Below, piece after piece: positions 1 through 13,062 of a DNA stretch of 64,000 nt. The position numbers and the translations under genes are program-made. Position 1 is the first letter of the stretch, and each line of letters opens with the position of its first letter. Below the pieces are notes generated by a model. It saw only the letters and a program-made list of their open reading frames with translations, made no database searches and was not told where the DNA came from. Origin of the DNA: Arctopsyche grandis. Lineage: Eukaryota > Arthropoda > Insecta > Trichoptera > Hydropsychidae. The DNA is taken from NCBI RefSeq assembly GCF_051622035.1, contig NC_135361.1, positions 24,235,205 through 24,299,204 on the forward strand, read 5' to 3'.

Positions 1-56
1 CACCATTGAATTACGTTTTCATTCTTTCTCTCAAGACTTAAGGTAAATGATTTTTC

Positions 57-277
57 ATCCTGTCCTTGTCCATCCTGTGTTCGATCCATCCTGTCCATCC
101 TGTTCAAATGTCCATCCTGTGTTCGATCCGTATTTTTCGGTTCGGTCGAATTTTTTAAAAATACATTTGAGATACTTTCTTAAGACTTAAGGTAAATGAT
201 TTTTTGGTATCACAAATACCAAAAAATCATTTACCTTACCTCGAACCGAAAAATACGGATCGAACACAGGATGGACA
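57..277. repeat. Foldback element built of nested inverted repeats
   Basis: The arm at about 112-146 (containing GTTCGATCCGTATTTTTCGG) is matched in reverse complement at about 240-277. An inner pair (AAGGTAAATGATTTTTTGG near 190 and its complement near 220) closes to a loop of only a few bases. The left flank carries several copies of a TCCATCCTGT motif. This is the structure of a hairpin-forming non-autonomous element. The full left end may extend out of the window. Confidence 0.7.
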
Positions 278-299
278 TATTTTTTTTATTTTATAACTT

Positions 300-346
300 A
301 ATATGCCAACACCCATGTGATGATATTTCATCAGGTACAACACTAG
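300..346 (+). mobile_element. Helitron-type 3' end
   Basis: A short hairpin (TGATGATATTTCATCA) is followed by GGTACAACACTAG and then T. This matches the Helitron 3' terminus pattern of a hairpin about 10 bases before CTRR with insertion before T. Similar ends occur near 22105, 35686 and 39070. The 5' end of this copy was not located and may overlap the foldback to its left. Confidence 0.5.
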
Positions 347-1800
347 TACATATATAAATACGTATTTCGAGAAGAATTTCCCTTTAGCGCTTTAAGCGTG
401 GAAAATAAACGAGCTCTCACACACCCGAAGTCGGTTCGGTAATTTCCAACTCTTGCCAATCCTCTTATGAGTCTTATGGCTTATTTGACTTTGTTCCCAA
501 AAGGCGGAGGACCCGCAATGACTGCGTTGTATGGAAATTAAATCGATTAATCTGCGTCGCGACTTCATATAAGCGTCCCGGCTCAGAAGTCAACCCGATC
601 AGATAAAAACCCGACTTATCCGCGCCCCAAAGCCGCGAAAACGCTCAAGTAACTACAAAAACAATTTTCGATCGGATTTTCACGACCCTTTGTCCCAAAA
701 AAAAATGTATCACAACGATTCGGTTGAGCAAGCGGTCCACGTTCTTGTGCCCGCACACGCGATTCCCGATTCTATTATTTCTACATAGTTAGCCGATCCT
801 CAACAATGAACCCCCGTTCGGGAGGAATGCTCTCCAGCATTCGGTGACCATTCCCCAACCTCCCTCACAACGTGCCACATAAATACTAAATCACACCTAG
901 GTATCCATCGTTTGGTATTTTTAAAACCGAGCCGCAATTATTCTCGTTTTACACGAGCCAAATGTCCCCAATTAGGCGCCAAGCGTGAATTATTTTTTTT
1001 TCGTTTGGAAAAATGAGTTTCCAGATCGAATTTAACCACGCCTGTATATGTACATACATACATACATACATATGTAGTTACATGAATGTTCAGATTATAA
1101 CCACTCATCCTTCGTTTTACGGAAGATCCCCATCTCTGAAAAACTATCCGTAAATTGAAACCCTTCTAAAAAAATATTGAGTTTATTTGAATAAAATAGA
1201 CTGTTTTCCATTACCTAAATAAACAAGACCCTAATTGACATATAATAATAATCGTTGACCTCTATTCACTTTTCTACTTTTCGAACCAATTACTTCTATA
1301 TAAACTGCGGTAGAATATTCGGTACTAAGTCTGTTTCCATAAACCCATTTTTTTATATTTTTCTTAATTTTATTTAATTTTACATTCTATTATAGCAAAA
1401 TTTTGCCAAATTTATGAGTGTACTACATAAAGTCAGAAATTGGCCTATAGATTTATTTATTTAAAAATATTTCGGAGAGGTTACATAGCCGATGGACCAA
1501 AGGGGTTTATTCAATTAAAAAAGTAATGAAATAAACTGCTAACAAGTAGAGTTACAAAGAGGGTAAAGAAAAAGTAGCCTCTGGACCTGGACCTCTATAA
1601 TATCAAGTAAAGTGCCAATGAGCACTTCACCCACAAGTTAAAAGGAAAGTAGAAGAAAGAGAAAAAATGTGCTTAATGTCCGAAACAGGACATACAGCAT
1701 AATTAATAAAATTTAACAAAAAGCAATACTAAAGGAAATAAAGTAAAAACAAAAACCAAAACTAGAGGAAATAAAGAAATATAAGATGAATCAAATAAGA
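347..1800. other. Non-coding stretch, nothing recognised
   Basis: No coding exon is visible. Bases 410-800 are richer in CpG and GC than the surroundings (GCGTCGCGAC, CCGCGCCCC) but show no long frame, splice pattern or recognisable repeat. They could be regulatory or an old LTR-like fragment. The rest is AT-rich with CATACATACA runs near 1060. Confidence 0.4.
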
Positions 1801-2205
1801 ACACTACAAAATTTTTGGAACAACATCTAGTTTATTTTTAAAGAAGTTTATTGTACTAGAAGTTACTATTTCATTAGGTAGACTATTCCAAATTTTATCC
1901 ACTCTATTTGATAATTAGAAATCTTATTTTTTTGTATGATATTATTCATTCATATGTATATGTATGTACATATATGTACATATTTATCTTTTTGGAATCT
2001 GAAAGTATGACCTCTCAGATGAATGTTTTTGTTAAACATTTGGAGGACAATTATAACAAACAAACATCAATAGGACAATTTTAGTGATTATTTACAATTT
2101 TGTAGAATTCGACTAGATCACCTCTTATTCTTTTCGTCTCCAATGTGGACATATTCAAATAGATGTTCTTCTAATTTGAAAAATCCTTTCTTCGTTATCT
2201 TCAAA
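1800..2205 (-). pseudogene. Relic of a CR1/L2-like LINE, reverse transcriptase C-terminus
   Basis: Read on the minus strand with frame breaks, the translation gives LETKRIRGDLVEFYKIVN, then LRGHTFRFQK, then NRVDKIWNSLPNEIV followed by FFKNKLD. This order (RRxRGDLIxxYK, RGHxxxL, NRVVxxWNSLP, FKxxLD) is the usual end of CR1/L2/Jockey-type reverse transcriptases. Stops and frameshifts show it is dead. A second copy of the same family lies near 23.1-23.3 kb. Confidence 0.75.
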
Positions 2206-5200
2206 AGGAAATGGAATATAAACCATGGATATATGACATCATTGATCGACATTTAGAACTAACATAATGGAACCATTCCCCGACGATAACATTTTCAATA
2301 AAGCAAAAAAATTATTGGTTTTCAAAATTAATTCCACCCAAGATTATATTTATACATCTTTAAAATAGACATATGTATGTACATATGTACATGCATGCAT
2401 GCATACATGAGAAGCAATAAAATAATACATATCACGGTGAAGTTGACGGTGAACACTTGAAAGTTGAGTCAACACATCCATAATATATGTAATAGATCGG
2501 CGCTGAGTACTTCCCATCCACAGATTACACAAATCTTACGATGCCTAGATACTCTTTTGGAGGGGAGTATGTTTAAAAAAATAGCGTACGGTCTGACGCC
2601 TTAAAATGATTGCTTCGAGGGTAAAAAGCCTTAAATAAGCCTACCCCCAGCGCCCATAATGAACCCTATTTATACTGGTCCTAAAATTACGCAACCGCGT
2701 CACGGTTTGAATTTCAATAGTGTACATTATGACACCGTGTTCGGTTTTTCCCCGTACACCTATTCAGAATTTTCCGCTAAAAAGTGAGGTGATTAAAATG
2801 GCCATGAACTTCGAAAGTTCAAGTCTATGCATGACCGCATGATTTAGGAGGGCCCGCCATAAGATCGATGACGATCGAGCCACACCCAATCTCTTCCCAA
2901 AACCAGTTGACAAATCGATTTCAAATTTTATCTGAAATCCTTACAGAAGCATATTAGGATACATGAAGACACTTTACTTCAGAAAATATTACAAGTTGAT
3001 ATTTTAAATCAATCAAGTGAGCTCACAATGCATCATCTTTATTTCTTAAAAACTACATACAACACCAACTTCAAAATTTATAAAACCGATCTAAGCAGAC
3101 ACCTTTTGACAACCAGCGAACTTCTGTATGAACATAATGCGATCGAATTCTTCATCATTTTCCGCACAAAGCTGTCCAAACAATCTCTCATTCTATAGAT
3201 TAAGATTTTGTTGAATCATATAATGTAACGACCTATGCGGTCATTCACTGAAATTGGTGACAATGAATGACACAGTGTACAAATAGCCAATACATTTGGT
3301 ACCGCTTTTGAAATTTGAAACCCCCTGTAGCACCATATCATCGCTGGAGCACGATCATTAGCAACTGACAAGATATTATTGGGGAGGAAATCGAATCACG
3401 ATGACTTTAGTTTAAAATTTAAATTTAAAAGACACTTTGCATTGCATTCAATTTATTTTTACGTAAAACAGCATCTTTGAAATAGATGGTAAACTTTCCG
3501 GCGTTTTTATAAACTAAACGCGAAAAACACAGTTATATTGACCAGATGGGATTTAATCAACTCGCTTGACGGATTACAAGTGTTTCGGGTCAAATGAAAA
3601 AATGAAAATGATCGATGTATGTATAAATATACACTTGTACGAGCACGTCAACCAGTTCCTACATAAAACACACCTATGAAAATATAATATCGAATATTAA
3701 ATTTAAATTAAATTAATAATAAATAAATAATTAAAACAATAACACCTAAAGATATACGTGTAACACATGACATACATACGTATAAGAGAAAAAAATATTC
3801 AATAGAATTTAATAGACGAATATTTTTATTTATATTTTTTATAAAATTATATACTAGCTTATGCTATACACATGTACATATGCATGTATGTACATACATG
3901 TGTATTTCTATACACTACCTATACAAAAATGTGCGCATAGTCATCTGTGATTTTCGCCGTTGCCGAAATAAAACGGACTCTCCCTTAATCTTGCCAGTCT
4001 CAACGATTAATAATATTAATATACATAATTAATGGTTTTCTGTCAGTGTGTAGGTTAATGCCATCTATAATTTTCTACGATATGGATAAATAAAGAAATG
4101 CCTACGTAAGCTGCAAGCCGAGATAAGAAACAACGCAAATATTTAGTATAAATTCTAATTACTTATAGAACAAATAGAAACCTCAAAATTGCAACGAGCC
4201 CAAAATTTCTACACCCCTAATCCAATATAATTGTTAACATAAAATAATTCTTATACATACATACATATACTATATGTATGTTCCAATTTTTCCATTGTAA
4301 TATTCTAGCCGGAATCATTTTCCGCGTTATAAATATTATTTATGCGGTCAACTTCAAACTTCGAAGGCTTTGATTAAGAACGTAAAAAATATATAAAAAA
4401 TAACCAACTTAAACGGCTCAATAAATGCAAACTGGCGCCGCGAAATCGTAATTTGATATTCGATTCGCTGATATAAACGAGCGGGAAAATTTTTCCAATT
4501 TAAAATTTGAAACTGCCGAATCGACATTGCCGAAAAAATCGATCATAATTCGAAAGTTCAAGAACACCTTTCCATTTCGTATTACATATAAATAATATAT
4601 TATTTATAAAAGATTACATATATTATTTGATGCGTACATATGCAAATACGATAAAAAAAACTCATTACGAACGCATCATACATATGTAGATAAACTTATA
4701 ATATTTATATAAAAATTACACATATGTACATACATACAATTTAATGACATCCCGGAAGTGGCGTTTAATACATAGTCATACACTCTATTTAACAACATTT
4801 TCTAGGCATAAGTAATATTAAAAAATATATGCAACGTTAATTACGAATAATTCATCACGCTTCAGTTTTAATGCTAGAAGTAAAATGGCGGTCGAAGTAT
4901 GGCCCAGGTCGGCAAATTAAATTCGTACGAGTGAACAGTTTTCAAAGTTGCACCACTCCTGACGATCCTTCGAATACGGCACTCGTATCGAAAAAATATT
5001 TTAAATTTTTTAATTCAAATAACTACATATATACATAAATAAGTGGCACATTATAGATTATAACTAAATAATAAATAAATGTAAAGATCATAGTTTTTCC
5101 CCTTGTTGTTTCGTTTCGTTGCGAAATTTTCTTTTAAAATGAACTATATTATGTTGATTGATATAAGCAATATTGTATAGCATGTGTTGATTAAAAATAA

Positions 5201-7230
5201 GGCCTGAGGCCTGAATATCTGAATAACTGAGGGCCTGGGGCGCTGAATACCCTCGGGCTGGCCCACACAAGGGCAAAATACCCGATTTCTTAGAATTAAC
5301 CCAAAAATAAAAAGAATTTTGCATTTGGTTGCCAATATTGATTGGAATTAATAGTTGAATATACCCGTTATACTTCACAATAATTTTTATCGCCGAGTAA
5401 AGACATTCCAATCCACACCACTGAACGCAATTTTTCCATTTTTTGTGACTGCTTTTTGAATGTATAAAGCATAACTTTTCTTAACTATCACTTTTTAATC
5501 CTTGTAGTAATTAGAATCATTTCAACCTGCCTATGAGTTAATTTATAATTTTTAATATCAAGCAATTTAAAATAGGCATATTAAAAAATATTTTTGCTAA
5601 AAAAAAAGTTATATATTTGGGAACAACATGACCGTGTTGGTAAAAAAATAGTTTGCTTGTTGATTTGTCTAATCGCGGAATAGCTCTGCGGAATTTTGCG
5701 GTTTTTGATAGTATGGTCTCTGTAGTAATGAATGAATGTACATATGTAGTATGTAAGAAGAGAGAATAATGGAGCAAATTAAAAAATAAAATTTATTTTT
5801 CTTTTAGGATCGGAATCAAATAAGGTTTTTATAACTGAATTTGTAGCCTTTTAAAATTGTAATGCATAAGTTAAATAAATTTACTAAATTACTATCATCA
5901 TAAACTTTTTTATTAACTTCCTTTAATTAAATGCCGCCTCTCCTAATTATTTTGAAATAAATATGATATGGTAAATTAAACACCTGATCATTGAAATAAA
6001 TAGAAGATGTAATTTCAGAAATTACATATTTGCTTAAACACCCAGTTTTCTTAGAATTTGCGATCCTCGATGCGGAGAATGTAGCATGTGTAATTGACAC
6101 TACCTTTTCAAGAGCCTTTACAAGACAATTTCGTATATTTAATCATACTAGATTTATTATAAGCAATTAAATACACCAACACATAAAAAATCACTCAAAA
6201 AAAGTAGTCCTAAAACAAAACAATCATAAACCATTTCATACATTTATGTATGCAAGTAAATATTTTTCATATTCTATTGTAATAATATAGGTATAATTCG
6301 ACACAACATAATTTATCATTTTGTTTTTATATTATATGCATACATATTCATATACTATACGTAACATATAATATAATATTGACGTTACTTGATTCTACCG
6401 AAATGTAATATATAACGTCTAAATCAAGAATAAAAAATAACCACGGACAAAACAAAGACAATCATAATATTTACTATTAAAATAACGAACATATATTTCA
6501 TATTATGTACATTACACTTAATAGAGATCCAAATAATCATACCAACGAGCTCACTCTATCTCAAACCGACACTCCTCTCTATCCGGAGTACAATTTACCC
6601 ATTAGACATAATATGCAGCGTGTATCTATCCATCAAATGGTTAATTTCAAGTTTCACAATGCTTGCCAATGTCACGTATATAATAATACACGTCGAAGCA
6701 CGTTTTTCACACTAAAATGTAGAAAGAAAAAAAAATCAAAACGTCCCGCTTATCATAAATGTATGCACGTACGGAGGGGTCGTTTAGAGAGGAGCGCTAT
6801 CCCTCAGAGGGGCTTTAAAAACGGGTACCTGGCACTCTCATAACGTCGTAAATTTACGGAAACTATCCTCAGGTGACTGTTTGAACCGTTTTAGAATTTG
6901 TCGGAAATTAATCCGGTGACGAAAAAATAAATTACACACAGACTGTTATCGCGACACGTATCTACCGTCGAACGAACCGTAAATTTGCACCGATTCAGCG
7001 ATTTTTTTTTGTTTAATAATAAACACAATAGCTTTTTCGGTAAATCAAACGCTTAAGTTATTTCATACGCTATTTTTATTTCATTTGGCACGATACCAAA
7101 TGAGAGTGTTCCATTTAAAAATCCATTTAAAACGTTGCAAAGTGAGGCGTTAAGTTGCAAGCATTACTTATCGATATAAAAAAATTAATGTATTTAAAAT
7201 ATTCTATTGTACATACATACATAAAATATT
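2206..7230. other. Long AT-rich region without a recognisable gene
   Basis: The region contains only short chance frames. It has many TACATA/CATATGTA runs (about 2370-2410, 3870-3900, 4250-4280, 4720-4740, 6340). A 112-codon frame at 6505-6843 has no recognisable domain, and its composition changes along its length. Bases 6740-7010 are locally GC-richer (GGGGTCGTTTAGAGAGGAGC) and might be regulatory. I cannot assign any function. Confidence 0.4.
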
Positions 7231-7847
7231 CTATTGTATATGTTACAGTTGAAGTGTATTTTCAGTTGTTATATATTTCATATAGTTGCGTTTTAGATTA
7301 TTCATATTCGAATAAAATTCAACTAGTAAATTATAGTTCTACAAACACAAATATACTTTCAACAATGTGCGCCAGTTGTAATATAACAGTTGAGTTTTGA
7401 CAATTCTAATATTTTTACGACTGCTTTAGAAGTCAATAGTGCGTTAATATGTGCTATGTATTATTAATTTTGGTAATGAGTATCGTATTATGTACGATAA
7501 CTCTAAGAATGTGCTTAAAACAAAAATATGATTGTCCAACACAATTTACTAGTAGAATAACTTTTTCACGAAAACCAAACCTCTCCATCCTAAGCTGGTA
7601 CCAATTTATAGTTGAACTGTATTTTTAGTTGTTACATAGTTTGACCAGTTGGGAATTTAATTCGCCATATGAATTAACTTACTTGGGTTAGACTAGTTAT
7701 TAGTTAGAATATATTGAAAAACTGAACTGAAAATACACTTCAACTACATATAACGGTAGTTGGTACCTGGCTAGACGGAATATATTTCAATTAGTCAAAA
7801 TATATTACAACTGGAAGATACACTTCAACTGTAACATATTATAATAT
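7231..7847. mobile_element. Non-autonomous element with ~35-bp inverted ends and internal subterminal repeats
   Basis: The left end (GTTACAGTTGAAGTGTAT from 7244) is matched in reverse complement near 7813-7834. Related motifs (GTTGAACTGTATTTTTAG near 7612 and its complement near 7735) recur inside. No transposase is present. The repeated subterminal motif suggests a MITE of a TIR transposon. The superfamily is uncertain because no clean target duplication was found. Confidence 0.6.
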
Positions 7848-9540
7848 GGCTGTTCAAACTCCATTGTTGCTTCTTGGAAAATATAAATCAACAAACTTTC
7901 ACTAACTATCTTTTCGAACACTGTACTTTTATATTTATGTATTACAAATTGTACTCTTATAATAGTATATACAAATTCGTGGAATGAATTAAAATTTTAA
8001 TTCATTCAACACATAGATAGTCATCTAATCTAATCAAATAACCACAAATCATTTCTCATATTGCCTATTGCCTACCAAGAAAATTTTCCACATAAAGCAG
8101 AGTATGTATGCATTTCTCCTATCTTATAAATATATTCAAAGATTTTAAGATCACGGTTTTACGCTGATCAGAAGGATCTTGATTTATATGTAGTACTTAT
8201 TTTTAATTTATGGGAACCGTATATTTTTTATCATTATTGAACCTACGTACATATTTCACTATCGAAATCTGCAATAAATTTGCTCTATAAATAGTATAGA
8301 AAAGCCAAAAAACTCCAAACAAAATTGTTCAGTATAATGAAAATAATTTAATTGCTACTACAAATATTATTTTTATCATTTTACAATTTGATAAGAAAAA
8401 TAAATAAAAATTAAAAATTAAATGTAATAATATATAAATATACATACATATTCGATATGATTCACGAAAATAATTTTATAACATATAATTATTATAGCAT
8501 TATGTTTACATATACATACATACTTTATAATAATTCCACGTTGAAAGTTTCTTAGCAACTTTCACACTTGATTTTAAAACAAAGGCAAAATTATATCGGC
8601 GTTAAACTTTTCCCAAAGTTTTCAATCTTTATGAATCACGAAAGGCTTTCGCTATAGTTTTCCATAAATTTTTCAATCAAATTCAATTAACATTCTCATC
8701 CGGTGGTGTGGATAGTTTGCAACTTCGAAAACTCTTAAAAGTCTCCAATCTGAAATCTCATTCAGTTTCCGATACGAATTTTCGTCGTGTTTCTAAATCT
8801 GAACAAATTTTCAACTTGTTAGCTAATCTTATAATACAATAAAAATGAAAATTAACCACTACCTTTCGGAATCACTCATTCCATTAAATCTATTACACTC
8901 TCGGGAATTGAACCTACATTAAAAATATCATAACAATAACTAAGGTATGTAGGTGTAATAATTCTGAGAATTAATTCGCATACGTGACGATAGAGCTGAA
9001 TAAAATTTTTTTTTTAAATAGAGCAAAATATTCATATCACCGTTAAACTGAAAACAATGTGACGCCATCATTGCAACACGAAGTGTCTAACGTAGTGGCG
9101 TGTTTAATCTTAACCAGGGTGTGGTTTTCAATCAACTAAACAAATTAACTAGCACAAGCCCTCGCAAATATATATATATACAACTCACACACAAACACAC
9201 CTCTTCAACTCCAGTCATTGACATTTTATTCACTCGTCATAAAACGGTTAAACTTTTTAATCCTTACGAGAAAGTCGTTTAATATGTTTAATATTAAAAT
9301 ATACAAACATATTAACATACCACTCAGTAGTAAATCCAGATTTCAAAGCAGTGGATTTTTAAACAAAGCAAAACAAAAATAACGAACTTTATTAATTAAA
9401 CAACCCCACGAAGTCAAAAATAAGATATCTGGGCTTCAACTGATATGATTAAAGTTGGGCTAGGGATCAGGGCAGAGGGTTTTGCTATTGTTACTTCGTA
9501 GAAAACCATTTTTATAAGAGTTTTTGTTTTACGCTATTGG
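7848..9540. other. AT-rich non-coding DNA
   Basis: There is no gene, splice pattern or repeated element that I recognise. Several CATACATA runs are present (8440, 8515). A 60-codon frame at 9100-9282 is low-complexity and not credible. Confidence 0.4.
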
Positions 9541-12235
9541 AATGGTGTATTGTTATTTGCTATTAAAATAAATGCGTTCTATGCTTCACTACTCGATACA
9601 TTGTCAAATATCTCAAACAAAGAAATGACCATCATTCTTGGTGATTTTAATGCCAAAGTCGGTAATAATAGCAACATTGATAACATAGTAGGTAAATATG
9701 GATTGGGTATTCAAAATGAGAGAGGAGAGAAACTTATAAGTTTCTGCATTGAAAATAAAATGTCCATTATGAATACTTGGTTTCAACATCATCCTAGGCG
9801 ATTGTACACTTGGATATCTCCTGGGGATCGTCACCGCAACCAAATCGATTATGTATTAATAAATTCTAGATGGAAATCATCGATACATAACGTCAAAACA
9901 TATCCAGGTGCAGATTGCGGATCGGACCATAACTTACTTGTTGCTAAATTTCGACTGAAATTGAAAATGATTAAAAGACATCAAAATAAAGCAATTAAAC
10001 TCACCAATGATGATGTAATTAATTTTGGCAATGTAATCAGAGAAAAAGATGCAGAATTCCAAATAAATCCTAATGTAGATGTAGAAGAGTCTTGGAAAAT
10101 TTTTAAAGATCTCATAATTCGGTATGCCAGAAAACATCAAACACCGCAAAATGAACATCGTAAGTCTTTTATCTCTGATTCAACTTGGGTTAAGATAAAA
10201 GAACGTAAAAGACTTAAACAAACTGGCATAACATCGACAGAATATCTTGAAAGGTATGCAATATTACATAAAGATATTCAAAGGAGTTGTAGGCGGGATA
10301 AAGCTAAATATATAAATGACATATGTGAGGAGATAGAAAAACACGCATTAAAGAATCAGGCAAGGGATATTTTTCACAAAGTAAAAATCGTCACTCAAAA
10401 ATTTTCACCCAAAACTTGGACAATAGATGATCAATTTGGAAACACGCTTACAGATATTGATGTGATACTCAACCGATGGAAAGAATACTGTTCGGAATTG
10501 TACAGTGGTAGTTCGTCGACCTCAATTGTTTCCCTAATTGATGATGTCAGGGAGCCTGACATCTTGACATCTGAAGTTGTAAATGCCATAAAGAAACTGA
10601 AATGTAAAAAGTCTCCTGGCAGCGATGGTATACAAGCTGAACTTCTGAAAGAGCTTGGTGAAACTGCGATAAAGGCGCTATGTAATATGTGCAACAAGAT
10701 CTGGGTAAACGGAGTATGGCCGAAAGATTGGGTCAATTCAATATTCATTCCCTTACACAAGAAAGGATCTACAAAAAAATGCGAGAATTACAGGACCTTA
10801 GCCTTAATATCGCACTCTAGTAAAGTATTGCTGTATATAATTAAAGATCGTTTGAGCAGTTACCTTGGATGGCAAATACCGAACGAACAAGCAGGGTTTG
10901 TAAAAGGCAAAGGGACGAGGGAACAAATACTGAATATACGTCAACTCATTGAAAAATGTCGGGAGTTTCAAACTCCAGCCGTTCTTTGTTTTATAGACTA
11001 TAAAAAAGCTTTTGACTTTGTGAACTGGGACTATCTGTGGAAAGTTCTACTGGACATGGGAGTCCCCATGCATCTTGTAAAGATAATACATAACTTGTAT
11101 AATGATAACAATGCAGTAGTTCGAATCAATTCGCTAAACTCGACAAATTTTCGAGTACAACGTGGAGTAAGGCAAGGGTGTATATTATCTCCAGACCTAT
11201 TTAATATATATGGAGAGTATATAATGCGTAGAGCACTGGATGGTTGGAAGGGTGGAGTGTCCATTGGTGGAAAAAAACTATCCAATCTTCGGTATGCGGA
11301 TGACACAACGCTCATAGCTAATAATCATGAAGAAATGGCCGAACTGATCCGTCGTGTTGAGACAGAGAGTAATGTGCTTGGCCTCCAGATAAACCGCCCC
11401 AAAACAAAAATTATGATAATTGACCGTCACCAACAGCTGCAAAACAACAACTCAGCTTTAAACGGTATAGATGTGGTTGATAATTTTGTCTATCTGGGGT
11501 CACTCATATCTAACAACGGCGGCAGCGAATTGGAAATACGGCGCCGGATTACATTAGCAAAATCGGCAATGTCACAACTAACGAAGATTTGGAAGAATAG
11601 AGCCATTACAACTGCTGTCAAAATCCGTCTCGTGAAGAGTCTCGTTTTTTCTGTCTGCCTTTATGGTGTCGAGACGTGGACCATGAAGGCGGCGGATAGA
11701 CGGAGAATCGATGCCTTCGAGATGTGGTCCTGGAGACGGCTACTGCGCGTGCCTTGGACCGACAAACGCACGAATGTGTCTATTCTTGAAGAATTGAAAA
11801 TCAAGGATAGATTGTCAACAATATGCCTGAAACGTATATTGCAGTTCTTCGGCCACATTGCACGAAGAGGTGAGGAGAGCCTGGAGCGGTTGGTTGTGGT
11901 TGGCAGCGTCGAAGGCAGAAGAGCCAGAGGCAGATCCCCCGCACGCTGGACTGACCAAGTATCTGCAGCGACGGGCGCTTCCACGGTAGCAAGTCTTCGC
12001 CTGGCCGAATTTAGAACTGAATGGAGGCAGCTGGTTGACCGCACATCATAGTCACGATCCTCAGTGATGAGGGAACCGACAGCAATATTGTTATTTGCAA
12101 TTGCTCCGACGAGCATCTGAATTTTGGTCATGATTAGTCCTTGGATTTCAACAAGAGCAATATCCCTTTGAGGAGGGGCAAGTTACCAATGTTTTAGTAA
12201 CGCACTAGATAAATTAAATTATATTTAAAGGCTAG
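9540..12235 (+). mobile_element. 5'-truncated RTE-clade LINE
   Basis: This non-LTR retrotransposon starts in the middle of the endonuclease domain, continues through reverse transcriptase, and ends about 180 bases after the stop codon. The truncated 5' end with a still-open frame is typical of a fairly recent target-primed insertion. The tail after the stop (AGTGATGAGGGAACCGACAG and onward) is taken as the 3' UTR. The exact 3' end, near 12235, is an estimate because no poly-A or target duplication is obvious. Decayed relatives lie near 19.4, 28.5, 34.5 and 63.9 kb. Confidence 0.85.
9550..12051 (+). CDS. RTE-type endonuclease / reverse transcriptase (partial, N-terminus missing)
   Basis: This is an uninterrupted frame of 833 codons. 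The C-terminal half of an apurinic-type endonuclease comes first: GDFNAKVG at about residues 31-38, then NQIDYVL near 97-103 and the catalytic-type GSDHNLL near 124-130. Reverse transcriptase follows: WVNSIFIPLHKKG, FIDYKKAFDFVNWDYLW (Asp about 483), GVRQGCILSPDLFN and YADD at about 582-585. The C-terminal region (YLGSLISNNGGSELEIRRRI, VCLYGVETWTM, FFGHIARRG) matches RTE/BovB-like proteins. A full RTE protein has about 100 more N-terminal residues of endonuclease, so this copy cannot be autonomous. The start listed is only the first ATG-like codon in the open frame, not a native start. It supplies copying enzymes for the LINE and has no host role that I can see. Confidence 0.9.
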   Translation: MLFAIKINAFYASLLDTLSNISNKEMTIILGDFNAKVGNNSNIDNIVGKYGLGIQNERGEKLISFCIENKMSIMNTWFQHHPRRLYTWISPGDRHRNQIDYVLINSRWKSSIHNVKTYPGADCGSDHNLLVAKFRLKLKMIKRHQNKAIKLTNDDVINFGNVIREKDAEFQINPNVDVEESWKIFKDLIIRYARKHQTPQNEHRKSFISDSTWVKIKERKRLKQTGITSTEYLERYAILHKDIQRSCRRDKAKYINDICEEIEKHALKNQARDIFHKVKIVTQKFSPKTWTIDDQFGNTLTDIDVILNRWKEYCSELYSGSSSTSIVSLIDDVREPDILTSEVVNAIKKLKCKKSPGSDGIQAELLKELGETAIKALCNMCNKIWVNGVWPKDWVNSIFIPLHKKGSTKKCENYRTLALISHSSKVLLYIIKDRLSSYLGWQIPNEQAGFVKGKGTREQILNIRQLIEKCREFQTPAVLCFIDYKKAFDFVNWDYLWKVLLDMGVPMHLVKIIHNLYNDNNAVVRINSLNSTNFRVQRGVRQGCILSPDLFNIYGEYIMRRALDGWKGGVSIGGKKLSNLRYADDTTLIANNHEEMAELIRRVETESNVLGLQINRPKTKIMIIDRHQQLQNNNSALNGIDVVDNFVYLGSLISNNGGSELEIRRRITLAKSAMSQLTKIWKNRAITTAVKIRLVKSLVFSVCLYGVETWTMKAADRRRIDAFEMWSWRRLLRVPWTDKRTNVSILEELKIKDRLSTICLKRILQFFGHIARRGEESLERLVVVGSVEGRRARGRSPARWTDQVSAATGASTVASLRLAEFRTEWRQLVDRTS

Positions 12236-12800
12236 CGGTAATTTAACAAACAACGTTCTCTTCCTTCACTATCAACCTAAACGTGTCCTTGCCGTATGCA
12301 TTATTTTTTTAATTATTCAGTGGGAGAATTTTGACTCTTGTAGTTCATAGAAAATATTCAACACAATTGATATATCCATTGATACGGTACTAATAATTAC
12401 AATCAATATTATTGTTCCCTTATTTAAAAAATATTTTAATTTTACAAACAATAATAATTCCTTGAAAAATTTCCCAGTTCAACCTTTGAAGTGGCCATTT
12501 TTTCATTCTTGCCCTAATTACCATCCGACCCTTAGTTATGATCAGAGATCGGGGTAAAAGTCGTTTTTGCCGGCAAAAAAATGGTTCACTATCATTATTT
12601 TTTAGGCAACAAATTAAATGGTCAGTAGCTTTAACGAAAAGTTTGTGATAATAGTGTATTTATGTACATGCGTATAAAATGGTTCTTGGATATTTCATCG
12701 CACGACCATTTCATCGCGGGGACAACTATTTTTTGATTATACTAAACGGCAATAAAATTTTTCGAACAAACTATATATGTAATTTATTGTTTTGTCGATA
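12236..12800. other. AT-rich spacer
   Basis: There is no coding or repeat structure that I can recognise, apart from low-complexity AT between the LINE end and the first SINE copy. Confidence 0.4.
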
Positions 12801-13060
12801 AGCCAGCAGTTTGGCTTAATGGTTGCGTATATACATATTTAGCACCGTGCGATCACTGGTTCGAACTGCCAAAACTGCTGGTTAGATTTGGGGGTTTTGT
12901 GACTCCAAATCGATCGTTTCTCTATCAGAGTTTGCCAATTTTATCTGATCATTGTTGAAACGGTTCCTCAAATTGGCATATAAATCCCTTCCTGTTGTCA
13001 CAAAAAAATATTATGTATTATTTTTAAAAATTATGCACAATAATCTAAATCTATGGATGT
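12801..13060 (+). repeat. tRNA-derived SINE, copy 1 (with head)
   Basis: The head reads GCCAGCAGTTTGGCTTAATGG with an A-box-like segment, then a B-box-like GGTTCGAACTGCC about 50 bases later. The head ends in the arm CTGCTGGTTAG. The body is the family signature GTGACTCCAAATCGATCG, CAGAGTTTGCCAATTTTATC and TTGAAACGGTTCC. The copy runs out in ATTATG-type low complexity. Related copies occur at 13.5, 25.8, 29.8, 34.0, 35.7, 36.0, 36.3 and 37.2 kb on both strands. Confidence 0.75.
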
Positions 13061-13062
13061 CT

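Noticed and set aside
6505-6843. 112-codon open frame
   Set aside because: No recognisable domain, mixed composition, no splice context; within chance for AT-rich DNA of this length.
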